A stretch of DNA of 64,000 nt from Mucilaginibacter dorajii. Lineage in GTDB: Bacteria > Bacteroidota > Bacteroidia > Sphingobacteriales > Sphingobacteriaceae. Of this stretch, positions 8,924 to 18,201 are shown one piece after another (the first letter of the stretch is position 1; each line of letters opens with the position of its first letter). The stretch is taken from contig NZ_JANTYS010000006.1 of the NCBI RefSeq assembly GCF_024808255.1, forward strand, positions 124,001-188,000, read 5' to 3'. Below the pieces are notes generated by a model. The model made no database searches. It had not been told where the DNA came from and was given only the letters and a program-made list of their open reading frames with translations. Made by a program: the position numbers and the translations under genes.

Positions 8924-9801
8924 TAAAAACTCCTCGGTAATTTCGGATCTGTTATAATAACATAATCGGCCAGTTGGGTAAATTTGCTCCAGTCGGGGTT
9001 GTCAAAGCTGTCATCGGCATAGGCGGCAACGGTGAGTACTTTAACGTTGGGCGCGTACTTTTTAAGCTGGGCGACTGCGCCCAGCTTTTCTTCGCTGTGA
9101 AAACCACCGTTTAGTTGCATGATCTTATATTCGGTGTGGTTTTTATAAAATTTGGCTATCGACCATCCCATGGTTGCATCCCAAAGGTTTTGCGACTGGT
9201 AAATTTGCATGCCAGCCATGGCGCTATGTCCTCCCATAATCTTTACAAATTTATCGTAATAAGCGCCTGTAGCCGTATCAATGGGTAGGGGAGCAAGGTA
9301 TGCTTTAGCTTCGGCATCTAAAGCCTGTAAGCTGCCCAAACCGCCACGGGTAACCATGTTGGTATAGCGCGATGGTGCATTAGCCGCAATGACAGGTGTT
9401 TGATTTTGTCTGGCTAACTCAACCAGCGGACGGTAATCTTTATAGTTGGGCCAGGTACGGGCATCGCTGATCAGGTTTTTTTCGCGGATGAGGCTGGCAA
9501 GGTATTCGTTGAGCACCAATTGACAATCGGTGGTGAACATTTCCATAGAAAGCGCCGTTTTATGCGGATATTTTTGATCGAGTTGTTTAAAAATTTCCAA
9601 CTCCAGTAAATGCCCGGTGGAGTCGTTATGCTCTTCGCCAAAGAATAACACGTCGGCTTTGGCCATATTATTCACAATATCTGTAACAGCAGCAACTTTT
9701 TTAGTGCTGGTGTTATATATTTTATAATGAGGGGCTTCGGTGTTTTGGGCCAACGTTATAAAAGGTAAACAAGTGAAAAGCAATAGGATAGATAATTTCA
9801 T
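8923..9801 (-). CDS. ChaN-like (DUF399) haem-regulated lipoprotein-type protein
   Basis: The 292-residue protein has a signal peptide (MKLSILLLFTCLPFITLAQ) and is therefore exported. ADVLFFGEEHNDSTGH, ALSMEMFT, PVIAANAPSRY and the C-terminal LNGGFHSEEKLG region match the ChaN/DUF399 family, related to the TIKI/EreA fold. Family members are linked to haem or iron uptake in some Gram-negative species, but the reaction is not settled. There is no lipobox cysteine at the cleavage site, so periplasmic location is more likely than lipid anchoring. The gene stands alone, divergent from rpmH, and shares its 3' inverted repeat with mscL. Confidence 0.82.
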   Translation of the reverse strand: MKLSILLLFTCLPFITLAQNTEAPHYKIYNTSTKKVAAVTDIVNNMAKADVLFFGEEHNDSTGHLLELEIFKQLDQKYPHKTALSMEMFTTDCQLVLNEYLASLIREKNLISDARTWPNYKDYRPLVELARQNQTPVIAANAPSRYTNMVTRGGLGSLQALDAEAKAYLAPLPIDTATGAYYDKFVKIMGGHSAMAGMQIYQSQNLWDATMGWSIAKFYKNHTEYKIMQLNGGFHSEEKLGAVAQLKKYAPNVKVLTVAAYADDSFDNPDWSKFTQLADYVIITDPKLPRSF

Positions 9802-9865
9802 TTTATGGTTTTAAAACGCTTAATTTACACCAACAAAAATAGAATGACAAATAAGAAAAATAGTG

Positions 9866-9896
9866 TTTGAAAAGTTTCAAAATATTACTACATTTG
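9866..9896 (+). promoter_or_regulatory. Bacteroidota-type promoter of rpmH-rnpA-yidD
   Basis: A TTTG -33 element at 9866-9869 and a TACATTTG -7 element at 9889-9896 are separated by 19 bases, matching the TTTG-N19-21-TAnnTTTG consensus. Transcription would begin about 30 bases before rpmH. Confidence 0.75.
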
Positions 9897-9935
9897 CGCT
9901 CTTGTTTTTAAAACGACGAATAGAATAAAATAGCC

Positions 9936-10094
9936 ATGAAAAGAACGTTTCAGCCTTCTCAAAGAAAAAGAAGAAATAAACACGGATTCCGTGAACGCAT
10001 GTCAACTGCTAACGGTAGGAGAATATTAGCAGCCAGAAGAGCAAAAGGCAGAAAAAGATTATCAGTTTCTGACGAGGGTCGTCACAAAGCATAA
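9936..10094 (+). CDS. rpmH: Ribosomal protein bL34
   Basis: This 52-residue basic protein begins [18 protein letters not shown] and continues with the conserved [18 protein letters not shown] segment, the standard bL34 sequence. It is a structural protein of the 50S subunit. It heads the conserved rpmH-rnpA-yidD cluster, with rnpA 79 bases downstream, and is preceded by a good Bacteroidota promoter at 9866-9896. Confidence 0.97.
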   Translation: MKRTFQPSQRKRRNKHGFRERMSTANGRRILAARRAKGRKRLSVSDEGRHKA

Positions 10095-10173
10095 ACCGGT
10101 TGCTATGGTATGCCTTTAGGGGTATACTGATGGATACCGTATCTGCTAATATCCCGGTTCCAATTAGACAACT

Positions 10174-10575
10174 ATGTATACTTTTAAAAAAGAAGAACGG
10201 TTATGTAATAAAAGGCTTATTGATAAGCTTTTTCATAGCGGCTCTTCTTTTTTGTGTTACCCCTTTAAAGCCTCGTGGTTGTATCATACAGAACCACAGC
10301 AATACCCTGCCCAAATATTATTTTCGGTTTCCAAGAAGCGTTATAAACATGCTGTTGACCGTAATTTAATAAAACGCTGTATGCGTGAAAGCTACAGGTT
10401 ACACAAACAACAACATTTATACAGTTTGCTGCAAAATGCCGATAAAACTATTGTATTATCGGTAGGTTACATTGGTAAGGAGATTGCGCGGTACAGCCTG
10501 ATAGAAAAGAAAATGCTGAAGATGCTTTCGCAACTTGGGGAGCAATTAACAGCAGGTAGTAATGTAAAGATATGA
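10174..10575 (+). CDS. rnpA: Ribonuclease P protein component
   Basis: The 133-residue protein assists the RNase P RNA in cutting the 5' leader from tRNA precursors. The N-terminus [20 protein letters not shown], the [18 protein letters not shown] stretch (the family RNR-type signature) and the following RCMRESYRL are typical of RnpA. It follows rpmH as in most bacteria. Its stop overlaps the yidD start by four bases (ATGA at 10572-10575), indicating translational coupling. Confidence 0.95.
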   Translation: MYTFKKEERLCNKRLIDKLFHSGSSFLCYPFKASWLYHTEPQQYPAQILFSVSKKRYKHAVDRNLIKRCMRESYRLHKQQHLYSLLQNADKTIVLSVGYIGKEIARYSLIEKKMLKMLSQLGEQLTAGSNVKI

Positions 10576-10814
10576 ATGCGCTGATAAACCTGTTTAAAAC
10601 AGTTATTGGCGGCGTGTTTATCTTGCTGATCAGGATATACCAGTACTTTATATCACCGATGACGGGTGCTTCATGCAGGTATACGCCAACATGTTCGCAA
10701 TACGGGGTAGAGGCTATAAAAAAGCATGGTGCCTTTAAAGGTGGATGGCTTACAATAAAGCGCATAGCCAGCTGTAACCCCTGGGGGGGCCATGGGCACG
10801 ATCCTGTACCTTGA
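10572..10814 (+). CDS. yidD: Membrane protein insertion efficiency factor
   Basis: The 80-residue protein is the small membrane-associated YidD factor thought to help YidC-dependent insertion. It has an amphipathic/hydrophobic N-terminus ([19 protein letters not shown]) and the family core with conserved cysteines and prolines: [27 protein letters not shown] and [13 protein letters not shown]. Four-base overlap with rnpA. The yidC gene that often follows is absent here; tsaB follows instead after a repeat-filled gap. Confidence 0.95.
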   Translation: MNALINLFKTVIGGVFILLIRIYQYFISPMTGASCRYTPTCSQYGVEAIKKHGAFKGGWLTIKRIASCNPWGGHGHDPVP

Positions 10815-10818
10815 TATT

Positions 10819-10959
10819 AGTTTTAAGTTTTGAGTGATGGGTTTTGAGTTTTGCTTGCTGCCTGCTACTTAAAAGGTTTGATTTTTTGTATTGTAAGTGA
10901 TGAATGTGCTTTTGAATTTTCAAACTCACAACTCACAACTCACAACTCACAACTCACAA
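10819..10959. repeat. Inverted bracket of GAGTTTTGAGT / CACAACTC repeats
   Basis: The left part (10819-10853) reads as imperfect AGTTTTGAGTG units; the right part (10918-10959) is about five tandem copies of the heptamer ACAACTC ending directly at the tsaB ATG. The right part is roughly complementary to the left, so an RNA spanning the gap could fold back. It fills the whole yidD-tsaB gap. Confidence 0.6.
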
Positions 10960-11655
10960 ATGAGCCTCATTTTACAAATAGAAACCGCGACTACATCCTG
11001 CTCGGTAGCTTTGGCTGCCGATGGAAAGGTTTTGGCCTTTAAACAGGTAAATGAGCGCAATAAACACGCCGAGGTGATCACCCTGTTCACCGAAGAGTTG
11101 ATAACAGGTAACGGTTATACTTACCAGGATCTGGATGCTATAGCTGTAAGCTGTGGCCCTGGTTCATATACAGGTTTACGGATAGGCGTATCTACCGCTA
11201 AAGGGCTTTGTTTTGCCTTGGATAAGCCGCTTATCGCCATTGAAACCCTGGAAGCAATGGCCTATGGTGTCATTAACAATAATGCTATTAAAATAGAAGA
11301 AGGCACGCTTTTGTGCCCCATGATTGACGCCCGCCGCATGGAGGTTTACTGCGCCGTTTTTAATAGCAACGGAGAAAAACTAAGAGCAACATCTGCTGAT
11401 ATCATTGATGAAAATGGCTTTGCCAATTTATTAAAAGATCATAAAATACTGTTTTTTGGCGATGGCGCCGACAAATGTGAAGCTGTTTTAGGATCAAACG
11501 CCAACGCGTCATTTTTACTTAATTTCGAAAATTCAGCCACCTATCTTACCCAAAAAGCCATAGAAAAATTTTCCGAAAAAGATTTTGAAGATGTGGCTTA
11601 CTTTGAGCCATATTATTTAAAGGACTTTATAGCAGGAGTTTCTAAAAAGAGCTAA
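10960..11655 (+). CDS. tsaB: tRNA threonylcarbamoyladenosine biosynthesis protein TsaB
   Basis: This is the non-catalytic partner of TsaD in forming t6A at position 37 of ANN-decoding tRNAs, acting in the cytoplasm. ILQIETATTSCSVAL is the ASKHA phosphate-1 motif, and the CGPGSYTGLRIGVSTAKG segment is the TsaB/TsaD signature; the metal-binding histidines of TsaD are absent, as expected. Start at 10960 is chosen because the 21 extra residues from the ATG at 10897 are encoded largely by the heptamer repeat and give a low-complexity HNSQLTTHNSQ run. The gene follows yidD in the same direction and ends against a convergent outer-membrane gene. Confidence 0.93.
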   Translation: MSLILQIETATTSCSVALAADGKVLAFKQVNERNKHAEVITLFTEELITGNGYTYQDLDAIAVSCGPGSYTGLRIGVSTAKGLCFALDKPLIAIETLEAMAYGVINNNAIKIEEGTLLCPMIDARRMEVYCAVFNSNGEKLRATSADIIDENGFANLLKDHKILFFGDGADKCEAVLGSNANASFLLNFENSATYLTQKAIEKFSEKDFEDVAYFEPYYLKDFIAGVSKKS

Positions 11656-11846
11656 GAGTCAAGAATCAAGAGTTAAGACTTTTTTGCCTGGTTGTATTTG
11701 GCATCCCGAAAGGCCTCGTATCTGGAATTTTATAGGTAGGTGGGAGGGTAATTCGACCGTAAGAGTCCAGTAAATAAATCCGAAATCGAAATTCCCAAAT
11801 CCGAAATCAAAAGGTCTTAATTCCTGACTCTAATCTCCTGACTCTT
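11650..11846. repeat. Inverted bracket of AAGAGTCAAGAATCAAG-type repeats
   Basis: The left edge (11650-11682, AAGAGTCAAGAATCAAG pattern) starts inside the last codons of tsaB. The right edge (11813-11846) carries the imperfect complement (CCTGACTCTAATCTCCTGAC). A second low-complexity run of the CGAAATC type lies at about 11780-11812. It separates two convergent genes. Confidence 0.55.
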
Positions 11847-11854
11847 TTACCCCG

Positions 11855-13300
11855 CTATTTGTCTGTTTTAAACAAGCGGTTCCATAAGCGACCGAAAAAG
11901 CCTTTTTCGCCCATTGGAATAAAGCTCGCGTTCATAGGGTGTTCTACTGGTCCTCCAAATTTTAAGGAAAATCCCATATATAAGTCCATGCCGGTGTATG
12001 TGCCAACATGATCAATTTGTGTTTGATTACCCAGGGCCGCAAACGCTAAGCGCCCGGTGTTGATCAGTCTGTCGGTACCCATAAAAAACTCAATATTGGG
12101 TGTTTTATACATGAACTGTAAACCGGCATTAAACAGTTTTAAGTCGTCGTAAGTGAAGGTAACTGTTCCGGTATAGTTTTTATATTGTATATGGTTAACC
12201 AGACCAGCGGTAAAGCCCGTATACCATATCTCTTTTGATCCAATAAGTGTTGGAATATATTTAATATCGTTATCGTAATCCAGCCAGTATGTTTTAGATG
12301 CGCTCAATTCGGCCCTGGCGTTGGTTTTAGTGGTAAACGATCTGGGGGCTCCGCCTCCAGATCGAAATACTTGTATGGCACTATTATATATGCTGTCTTC
12401 GCGATGTGTACCAGAAATATCCTTAATAGTCGCTACCCCGTCAAAGTTGCCGACCAACGAGCGGCTGCTCCAATGAATAAAACCCAGATCTTTAATATTA
12501 GCTTGCAGGGTTATTTTGTCGTTAGTTAAATAAGATGTACCTAAGTTTATCGAAGCACCGGGGTTACGAAAAGTTGGTAAGTAGTCATGACTTGTAAAGT
12601 GGCCGGGTACATAGCTTGAATAATATTTACCACGCATGGCAAGTGTAGCCTCGTCATTCACATTATCAAAAGCTATGTGTGATTCGTCGATGTTGAATTT
12701 AGAATATTTTATACCCAACAAAGCACTTAATTTAAAACCGATGGCAAACTGCTTATTAATGCGCTCGCGGTAAGAGAAGCCTATCTGGTTATAAAGTTGC
12801 ATCTGAAAACTGTTGTTGAAAATATTATCATAAGCACCGTTAGGGAAGTTTTTGGGCGCGTTTCCGTCAAATAGCAACAAAGTTTCGTCTGTTACCAACC
12901 CTCGCGATTCGCCCCTGATCTGGTAGGATAAACCCATTTCCACATCGCCATTAAGGCTGGTAAATGCCTTCAACATTAACAAATAGGTATTAACATTGGC
13001 ATTAAGATGATTAAGCTTATTGAAACCCGTTTTTAACGCGTCAGACTGATATGAAGGACTTTTAGCAAATAACCTGTTTTTTAAACTGCCCTGTATATCG
13101 CCGGTAATATAAGCGTTAGCGTTAAAATTGGGTATCAAAAAGTTAAAAGAGTACTCTCTGCTTGAATCGGGGATAAACGACCGCACTGAGGTATTTTCAA
13201 AAGATTCGTATGTTGTACCGGTATTATATTGAGAGAATTGCTGCGCAGAAACTGAGAAAGAAATGAGTAGAAAGCAAATAACAATGTAAATCTTATTCAT
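11855..13300 (-). CDS. Outer-membrane protein of the DUF5723 type
   Basis: The product has about 481 residues with a signal peptide (MNKIYIVICFLLISFSVSAQ); the ATG at 13300 is preferred over a longer reading from 13321 because it puts the signal peptide at the N-terminus. The rest shows alternating beta strands and repeated aromatic ends (for example FRNPGASINLGTSYL, GLQFMYKTPNIEFFMGTDRL), as in Bacteroidota beta-barrel proteins of the DUF5723 group, which are sometimes found near gliding or secretion genes. No function is known. It may be co-transcribed with the upstream gene at 13447-15036, which lies 146 bases away on the same strand. Confidence 0.75.
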   Translation of the reverse strand: MNKIYIVICFLLISFSVSAQQFSQYNTGTTYESFENTSVRSFIPDSSREYSFNFLIPNFNANAYITGDIQGSLKNRLFAKSPSYQSDALKTGFNKLNHLNANVNTYLLMLKAFTSLNGDVEMGLSYQIRGESRGLVTDETLLLFDGNAPKNFPNGAYDNIFNNSFQMQLYNQIGFSYRERINKQFAIGFKLSALLGIKYSKFNIDESHIAFDNVNDEATLAMRGKYYSSYVPGHFTSHDYLPTFRNPGASINLGTSYLTNDKITLQANIKDLGFIHWSSRSLVGNFDGVATIKDISGTHREDSIYNSAIQVFRSGGGAPRSFTTKTNARAELSASKTYWLDYDNDIKYIPTLIGSKEIWYTGFTAGLVNHIQYKNYTGTVTFTYDDLKLFNAGLQFMYKTPNIEFFMGTDRLINTGRLAFAALGNQTQIDHVGTYTGMDLYMGFSLKFGGPVEHPMNASFIPMGEKGFFGRLWNRLFKTDK

Positions 13301-13446
13301 AAATATAAACCTCACCGGCACTTAGTTATTCCGTTTGGAGTTTTTAAATAAAAAATCAAAAACGATCATCCTTATAAAAAGTATAAGGTTAATTGTTGTT
13401 TTAAACGTATTTTGAGGTTTAGGGTTGTGTATTGGGGGCAAATAAT

Positions 13447-15036
13447 TTACTTTTTTGCCGTTAGGGTATCAACGTTATTTAAACGCATGCAAAAATTGGT
13501 ATAAAAATTTTTATCAGACGCGGTAAATTGGTAGGCCGCTCCGTAAAAGTTTCGCCAACCGGGCTGGTTGTTTTCAAAAGCATCGTAAAATGAATCTTTA
13601 AGGTCGCGTTTTAATATTTGCTGCGAATTTTTAAAGTTGATGAAGTAGGCCACGTTGCTGCGTTCGGCCAACAGCCCATCAAACTGGTTGTATTGATCCG
13701 TTTTGCTGATGAATTTGCGGTTGATATAGGTATCTGTGTAGCTTTTAAGTTCAGATGTGGTAGCTGCCAGTACCAGGTAGTTATCAATGATCATAAAATA
13801 AGGCTTTCTGAAAATGCTAAAAGCATCGCCCAATAAAAGGAACGGCAGTTTTTCGTAGTTAAATTGCCCAATGTTGTCAGCAGTCATCGTGCTGATATTG
13901 GTCATTAACGGTAGTAACTTTGAGCCATCCTTAACAGAAACAATAGCAAATTTTTCCTGGTAGCGGGTGGTTACAACGGCAAACTCGTTGCTTAACAAAT
14001 GCTCAAACTCCGTTTTCAAAAACATGCCCGTTTCCTGCCTTATTTTGGCGAATAGCGCGTCTTTTTCTTTATTGATGCCGGCTTTAATATGCCATTGAGC
14101 CAGATCGGTAAAGAATTTCTGCGGATCAGATACCGCGAAATTAATACTGTAAGCTGTTGTGGCCGGGAAAATATCTTTCAGGTGATTAACTACCGGCTGT
14201 TGATTTGCAAACAGGTTTAAATAGCTGTACGTATGACTGTTTAAGGTGGTAAGTCCGTTAAACATCAGCGCATCATTCTTGAAATTCAAACTAAGTGCCG
14301 CAACGGCAGGCAGCAGCCTGAAGCTTTTAAAAATATCGGTGTTTTTATTTTTGAACAATTGCTCAAACATGGGCGATAGCTGCCCGTAGTTGATGTACAA
14401 ATTAGCCAGGGAGTTGGAGTTTTGCTGATCGGGCAGGGGGACAAATACATTTTTGCCTCTATCGCTTTTGTAAAGTATAGTTTGATCTATCAATGCTTTT
14501 GAAAAACTGCCTTCAAAAATATTGTCCTCTTTTTTAATGATGTAAAAGTGTTTGTTTATGGCTTTTACTAAAATATCGTATACCGTGCCAACCGCGTTGT
14601 GAACAGTAGCCACGCTAAGAGCCCCTTGTGATTGTGTCGCTATTTTGGCAAATGCATCCGGCTCAAAACCTTTGCTTGCTGTGGTAGTCACCAATAAACT
14701 TAAATTATCAGCATCGGTAGGATGAACGGAGATAAACACATTTTGGCCAGAGAAAAACAAATCAGACAGGGAAGAGGATAGCAGCAGCTTGCGTAAGGTA
14801 TCCAGGTCGTTCAGCTTTTCCTGGCCGGCAACCGCTTTTAACAGCGTATTTCCTTTGAAAATATCATAAAACCCTTTCTCGTTATTGTACTCAAATACAG
14901 CCACGGCATTATCGGGGATGCTATGCATCACCTGGTTATTACGTACGCCGGGCGGGCTCAAATTTTTAAAATACAAAACCGTTATGGATACGGTAGCAGC
15001 CAGTAAAATTAAGGTAATAACTATCAGTCGTTTCAT
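13447..15036 (-). CDS. Membrane-anchored periplasmic protein, possibly DUF3352-like
   Basis: The 529-residue product has a single N-terminal transmembrane helix (residues 3-23, LIVITLILLAATVSITVLYF) and a large soluble extracytoplasmic part. The motif IPDNAVAVFEYNN near the start and repeated segments of the type SINFAVSDPQKFFTDL and VAYFINFKNSQQIL suggest a repeated two-domain fold as in DUF3352 proteins, but I cannot confirm the family. It is on the same strand and upstream of the DUF5723-like gene, so an envelope-related pair is possible. No catalytic motif was recognised. Confidence 0.65.
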   Translation of the reverse strand: MKRLIVITLILLAATVSITVLYFKNLSPPGVRNNQVMHSIPDNAVAVFEYNNEKGFYDIFKGNTLLKAVAGQEKLNDLDTLRKLLLSSSLSDLFFSGQNVFISVHPTDADNLSLLVTTTASKGFEPDAFAKIATQSQGALSVATVHNAVGTVYDILVKAINKHFYIIKKEDNIFEGSFSKALIDQTILYKSDRGKNVFVPLPDQQNSNSLANLYINYGQLSPMFEQLFKNKNTDIFKSFRLLPAVAALSLNFKNDALMFNGLTTLNSHTYSYLNLFANQQPVVNHLKDIFPATTAYSINFAVSDPQKFFTDLAQWHIKAGINKEKDALFAKIRQETGMFLKTEFEHLLSNEFAVVTTRYQEKFAIVSVKDGSKLLPLMTNISTMTADNIGQFNYEKLPFLLLGDAFSIFRKPYFMIIDNYLVLAATTSELKSYTDTYINRKFISKTDQYNQFDGLLAERSNVAYFINFKNSQQILKRDLKDSFYDAFENNQPGWRNFYGAAYQFTASDKNFYTNFCMRLNNVDTLTAKK

Positions 15037-15121
15037 AGCGGGTTGCTTTACAAAGATAGAATTTTACCCTGCGGCATTAAAGTAATACTTTCATTTGGTT
15101 AACTTAGCTTTTTATATCTGC

Positions 15122-15520
15122 ATGAACAAACAAATAATCATCACGGCTTCGGTTTTAGGCATGCTTGCGGTTATTACCGGTGCGTTTGGCGCACACGGCC
15201 TGAAAGCGGTATTACCCGCTACCCAGCTTGACGTATGGCACACCGCAGTGCAATACAACTTTTATCATGTATTTGCTTTGCTTTTTCTTTCAACAATTAA
15301 GAATGCAAAAAGTAAACTGATCAGCGCTGCGTACTATCTTTTTACCTTCGGCATCCTGTTTTTCTCTGGCTCGTTATACCTGTTAAGCTGCCGGAGCATT
15401 ATAGGCTGGGATTGGCTTATTTATATGGGGCCGATAACACCGTTGGGTGGCCTCTTGTTTATTTTAGGCTGGCTGATGCTGGCTATATGGGCTTTTAGGG
15501 ATAAAGGATTTTTGGATTAG
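15122..15520 (+). CDS. DUF423 family inner-membrane protein
   Basis: The product has 132 residues and four predicted membrane helices. GAFGAHGLKAVLP near the N-terminus and the later FSGSLYLL, GPITPLGGLLFILGWLML segments are the DUF423/YgdD signature. Function is unknown in all lineages. Start at the ATG 15122 rather than the TTG at 15095, because it places the first helix at the N-terminus. It is monocistronic and followed by low-complexity repeats before priA. Confidence 0.88.
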   Translation: MNKQIIITASVLGMLAVITGAFGAHGLKAVLPATQLDVWHTAVQYNFYHVFALLFLSTIKNAKSKLISAAYYLFTFGILFFSGSLYLLSCRSIIGWDWLIYMGPITPLGGLLFILGWLMLAIWAFRDKGFLD

Positions 15521-15698
15521 GGGACTTTGGGACTATTAGACTGTTGGACAAAAGATAAAGGACTTTTTGGATGAAGGACTTTTGGATAAAGGATAAAAGA
15601 CTTTACCCTTTGGGTATGTCATTAATACGATAATCATAAAATGAAAATAGAAGCTGCGTTAATTTTTGTCTTGCCTCTTGATTCTTAACTCTTGATTC
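15521..15698. repeat. Degenerate GGACTTTTGGATAAAGGA repeat plus TTGATTCTTAACTC run
   Basis: 15521-15604 holds about six imperfect GGA-rich units of the family seen at 6533 and 24453. At 15672-15698 a CTCTTGATTCTTAACTCTTG run of the family seen at 11650 ends ten bases before priA. Nothing else is visible in this 187-base gap. Confidence 0.55.
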
Positions 15699-15707
15699 TA
15701 CACCACC

Positions 15708-18197
15708 ATGTTTGAGTTTACCGAAAATGAGTTTGCCGATCGTAAAACACTTTTTGTTGAGGTGATTTTACCTTTGGCTATCTCAAAAAATTATACTTAC
15801 CGTGTTCCTTTTGAAATGAATGATGCCGTGGCTATTGGCAAAAGGGTGGTGGTGCAATTTGGTAAAAGCAAACTCTATACAGCCATTATAAGGGAAATTA
15901 GTCAGCTGGCCCCCGAAAAATACGAGGCCAAATATATCATCGAGGTTTTAGATGATCGGCCGGTGGTTGTCCCGCATCAATTGCACTTTTGGCAATGGAT
16001 AGCCGATTATTACATGTGTACCATCGGCGAGGTGATGAATGCATCGTTACCTGCCGCCCTTAAACTGGCCAGCGAAACGCGTATTGTTTTAAATACCGAT
16101 TACGAGATAAATAAAGCAAGCCTGCATGATAAAGAATTTTTAATTGTAGAGGCGCTTGAAATTCAGCCGGAACTCACCATAAGTGATATTGCCAAACTGC
16201 TTGGGCAAAAAACGGTGATGCCAATTTTAAAGCTGATGTTTGAGAAGAACATCATCCACATCAGCGAAGAAGTAAGCGAACGGTATAAGCCCCGCAAACG
16301 TACTTTTATTACGCTTAACCCGGTTTATAATAATCCTGAAAACTTACGGGAGCTATTTCCCATCCTGGAAAAACGTGCCCCTAAACAAGCCGACGCGCTT
16401 TTGGCTTATATCAAACTTTCAAGGACTCAAACCAAGATCTCCAAAAATGAACTGATAGAAGAAAGCGGAGCGGGGGAATCGAGTATTAAATCGCTCATAG
16501 AAAAAGAGATTTTATTTGCCGAAGAAAAGAATGTTAGTCGCCTGCAGTTTGAGGAAGATGTAAATGCAATTACCAATTTTGAGTTAAGCGAACAGCAAAC
16601 CGAGGTGTTGCAAAGCATCCGCAGCCAGTTTAAAGAGAAAGATGTAACGTTATTGCATGGTGTAACGTCATCAGGCAAAACGCAGTTGTACATCAGGCTG
16701 ATAGAAGAAATGATGCGCAACGATAGGCAAGTGCTTTATTTGCTGCCCGAGATTGCGCTTACTACTCATATTATTGAACGCCTGCGCATTTATTTTGGTG
16801 CTGATATCGGCATTTATCATTCCCGCTTTAATGATAACGAAAGGGTGGAGGTTTGGCAAAAGGTACTTAATAACGACTATAAAGTAATTCTGGGCGCGCG
16901 CTCATCGGTGTTTCTTCCTTTTAATGATTTAGGGTTGATCATTGTTGATGAGGAACACGAAACTTCCTATAAACAATATGATCCCGCTCCACGCTACAAT
17001 GCGCGTGATGCCGCTATCTTTTTAGCCAATATGCACCAGGGAAAGGTTTTGCTGGGTTCTGCCACACCATCTTTTGAGAGTTATTATAATGCCCAAATGC
17101 ATAAATATGGCTTTGCCGAGTTAACCGAACGTTTTGGCGGTGTGCAACTGCCCGAGGTGGAGGTGATTAGCATCGCCACGGAAATTAAGCAGAAAACTAT
17201 CCAATCGCATTTTACCAGTGTGCTGATGACCGGGATAGCCGAGGCGCTGGCCAATAAAGAGCAGGTGATCCTGTTTCAAAACCGGCGCGGTTACGCGCCA
17301 ATTTTGATGTGTAAAATTTGCGCTTATACGCCCAAATGTATCAATTGCGATGTAAGCCTTACTTACCATAAAAGCAGCGGCAAACTACATTGCCATTATT
17401 GTGGTTATAAAGAGGATTCGCCATCTATTTGTCCGGCTTGTGGTTCAACTCATTTAGAATATAAAGGTTTTGGTACCGAGAAGATTGAGGATGAACTAAG
17501 CCTGCTGTTACCCGGAGCCCGCATAGCCCGGATGGATCTGGATACTACCCGATCCCGTAATTCGCTGCAAACCATATTGAATAACCTGGAGGAAAAGAAA
17601 ATAGATATACTGGTTGGTACGCAAATGGTAGCCAAGGGTCTTGATTTTAGCGATGTTACCCTCATAGGTATCATCAATGCCGACAGCCTGCTTAAATTCC
17701 CGGATTACCGTGCCAATGAGCGCAGTTTTCAAATGTTGGCCCAGGTAAGCGGCAGGGCTGGGCGCAGGGGGAAACAGGGCAAGGTGGTGATCCAAACTTA
17801 TGACCCGTTTCACCGGGTGATAAAGCAGGTAATTGCAAATGATTATAATGATCTGTACAGCACAGAAATGGCAGAGCGTAAAAACTTTAAATATCCGCCG
17901 TTCTATCGCATTATTAACCTGGATATTAAACACCAAAACCCTGAGGTGTTATATAATCAAGCGGTTTATCTCGGTAACGAGCTCCGTAAACATTTCGGTG
18001 ATAGGGTTATCGGTCCCGAAACACCACTCATCAGCAGGATCAGGAATTATTATATCAAATCTATCATGCTTAAGTTTGAAAAGGATGGCATTTCTATCGT
18101 AAAAGCTAAAGCGATATTGAAAGATGTAATTGTGCAGTTTCAGACTACCAAGCTGAGTAAGGGGAGTATTGTGGTGCCCGATGTAGATCCTTATTAA
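15708..18197 (+). CDS. priA: Primosomal replication restart helicase PriA
   Basis: The 829-residue protein reloads the replisome at stalled forks. The N-terminal DNA-binding domain starts FVEVILPLAISKNYTYRVP; the SF2 helicase core has Walker A GVTSSGKTQLYIRL near residue 317 and DEEHETSYKQ as motif II; a paired zinc-binding insertion with eight cysteines spans about residues 535-584 (CKICAYTPKC, CDVSLTYH, CHYCGYK, CPACGS); motifs V and VI are VGTQMVAKGLDF and QVSGRAGRRGKQG. The length is in the usual Bacteroidota range. No partner gene such as dnaT is nearby. It starts directly after a low-complexity repeat. Confidence 0.97.
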   Translation: MFEFTENEFADRKTLFVEVILPLAISKNYTYRVPFEMNDAVAIGKRVVVQFGKSKLYTAIIREISQLAPEKYEAKYIIEVLDDRPVVVPHQLHFWQWIADYYMCTIGEVMNASLPAALKLASETRIVLNTDYEINKASLHDKEFLIVEALEIQPELTISDIAKLLGQKTVMPILKLMFEKNIIHISEEVSERYKPRKRTFITLNPVYNNPENLRELFPILEKRAPKQADALLAYIKLSRTQTKISKNELIEESGAGESSIKSLIEKEILFAEEKNVSRLQFEEDVNAITNFELSEQQTEVLQSIRSQFKEKDVTLLHGVTSSGKTQLYIRLIEEMMRNDRQVLYLLPEIALTTHIIERLRIYFGADIGIYHSRFNDNERVEVWQKVLNNDYKVILGARSSVFLPFNDLGLIIVDEEHETSYKQYDPAPRYNARDAAIFLANMHQGKVLLGSATPSFESYYNAQMHKYGFAELTERFGGVQLPEVEVISIATEIKQKTIQSHFTSVLMTGIAEALANKEQVILFQNRRGYAPILMCKICAYTPKCINCDVSLTYHKSSGKLHCHYCGYKEDSPSICPACGSTHLEYKGFGTEKIEDELSLLLPGARIARMDLDTTRSRNSLQTILNNLEEKKIDILVGTQMVAKGLDFSDVTLIGIINADSLLKFPDYRANERSFQMLAQVSGRAGRRGKQGKVVIQTYDPFHRVIKQVIANDYNDLYSTEMAERKNFKYPPFYRIINLDIKHQNPEVLYNQAVYLGNELRKHFGDRVIGPETPLISRIRNYYIKSIMLKFEKDGISIVKAKAILKDVIVQFQTTKLSKGSIVVPDVDPY

Positions 18198-18201
18198 ACA
18201 C

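Noticed and set aside
10100..10369. Alternative plus-strand ORF overlapping rnpA
   Set aside because: rnpA in the other frame has full family motifs; this ORF does not resemble anything.
10897..10959. N-terminal extension of TsaB from the upstream ATG
   Set aside because: The extension is encoded by the heptamer repeat and is absent from the family.
10918..10959. CRISPR-like direct repeat array
   Set aside because: The seven-base units are contiguous with no spacers; simple tandem repeat.
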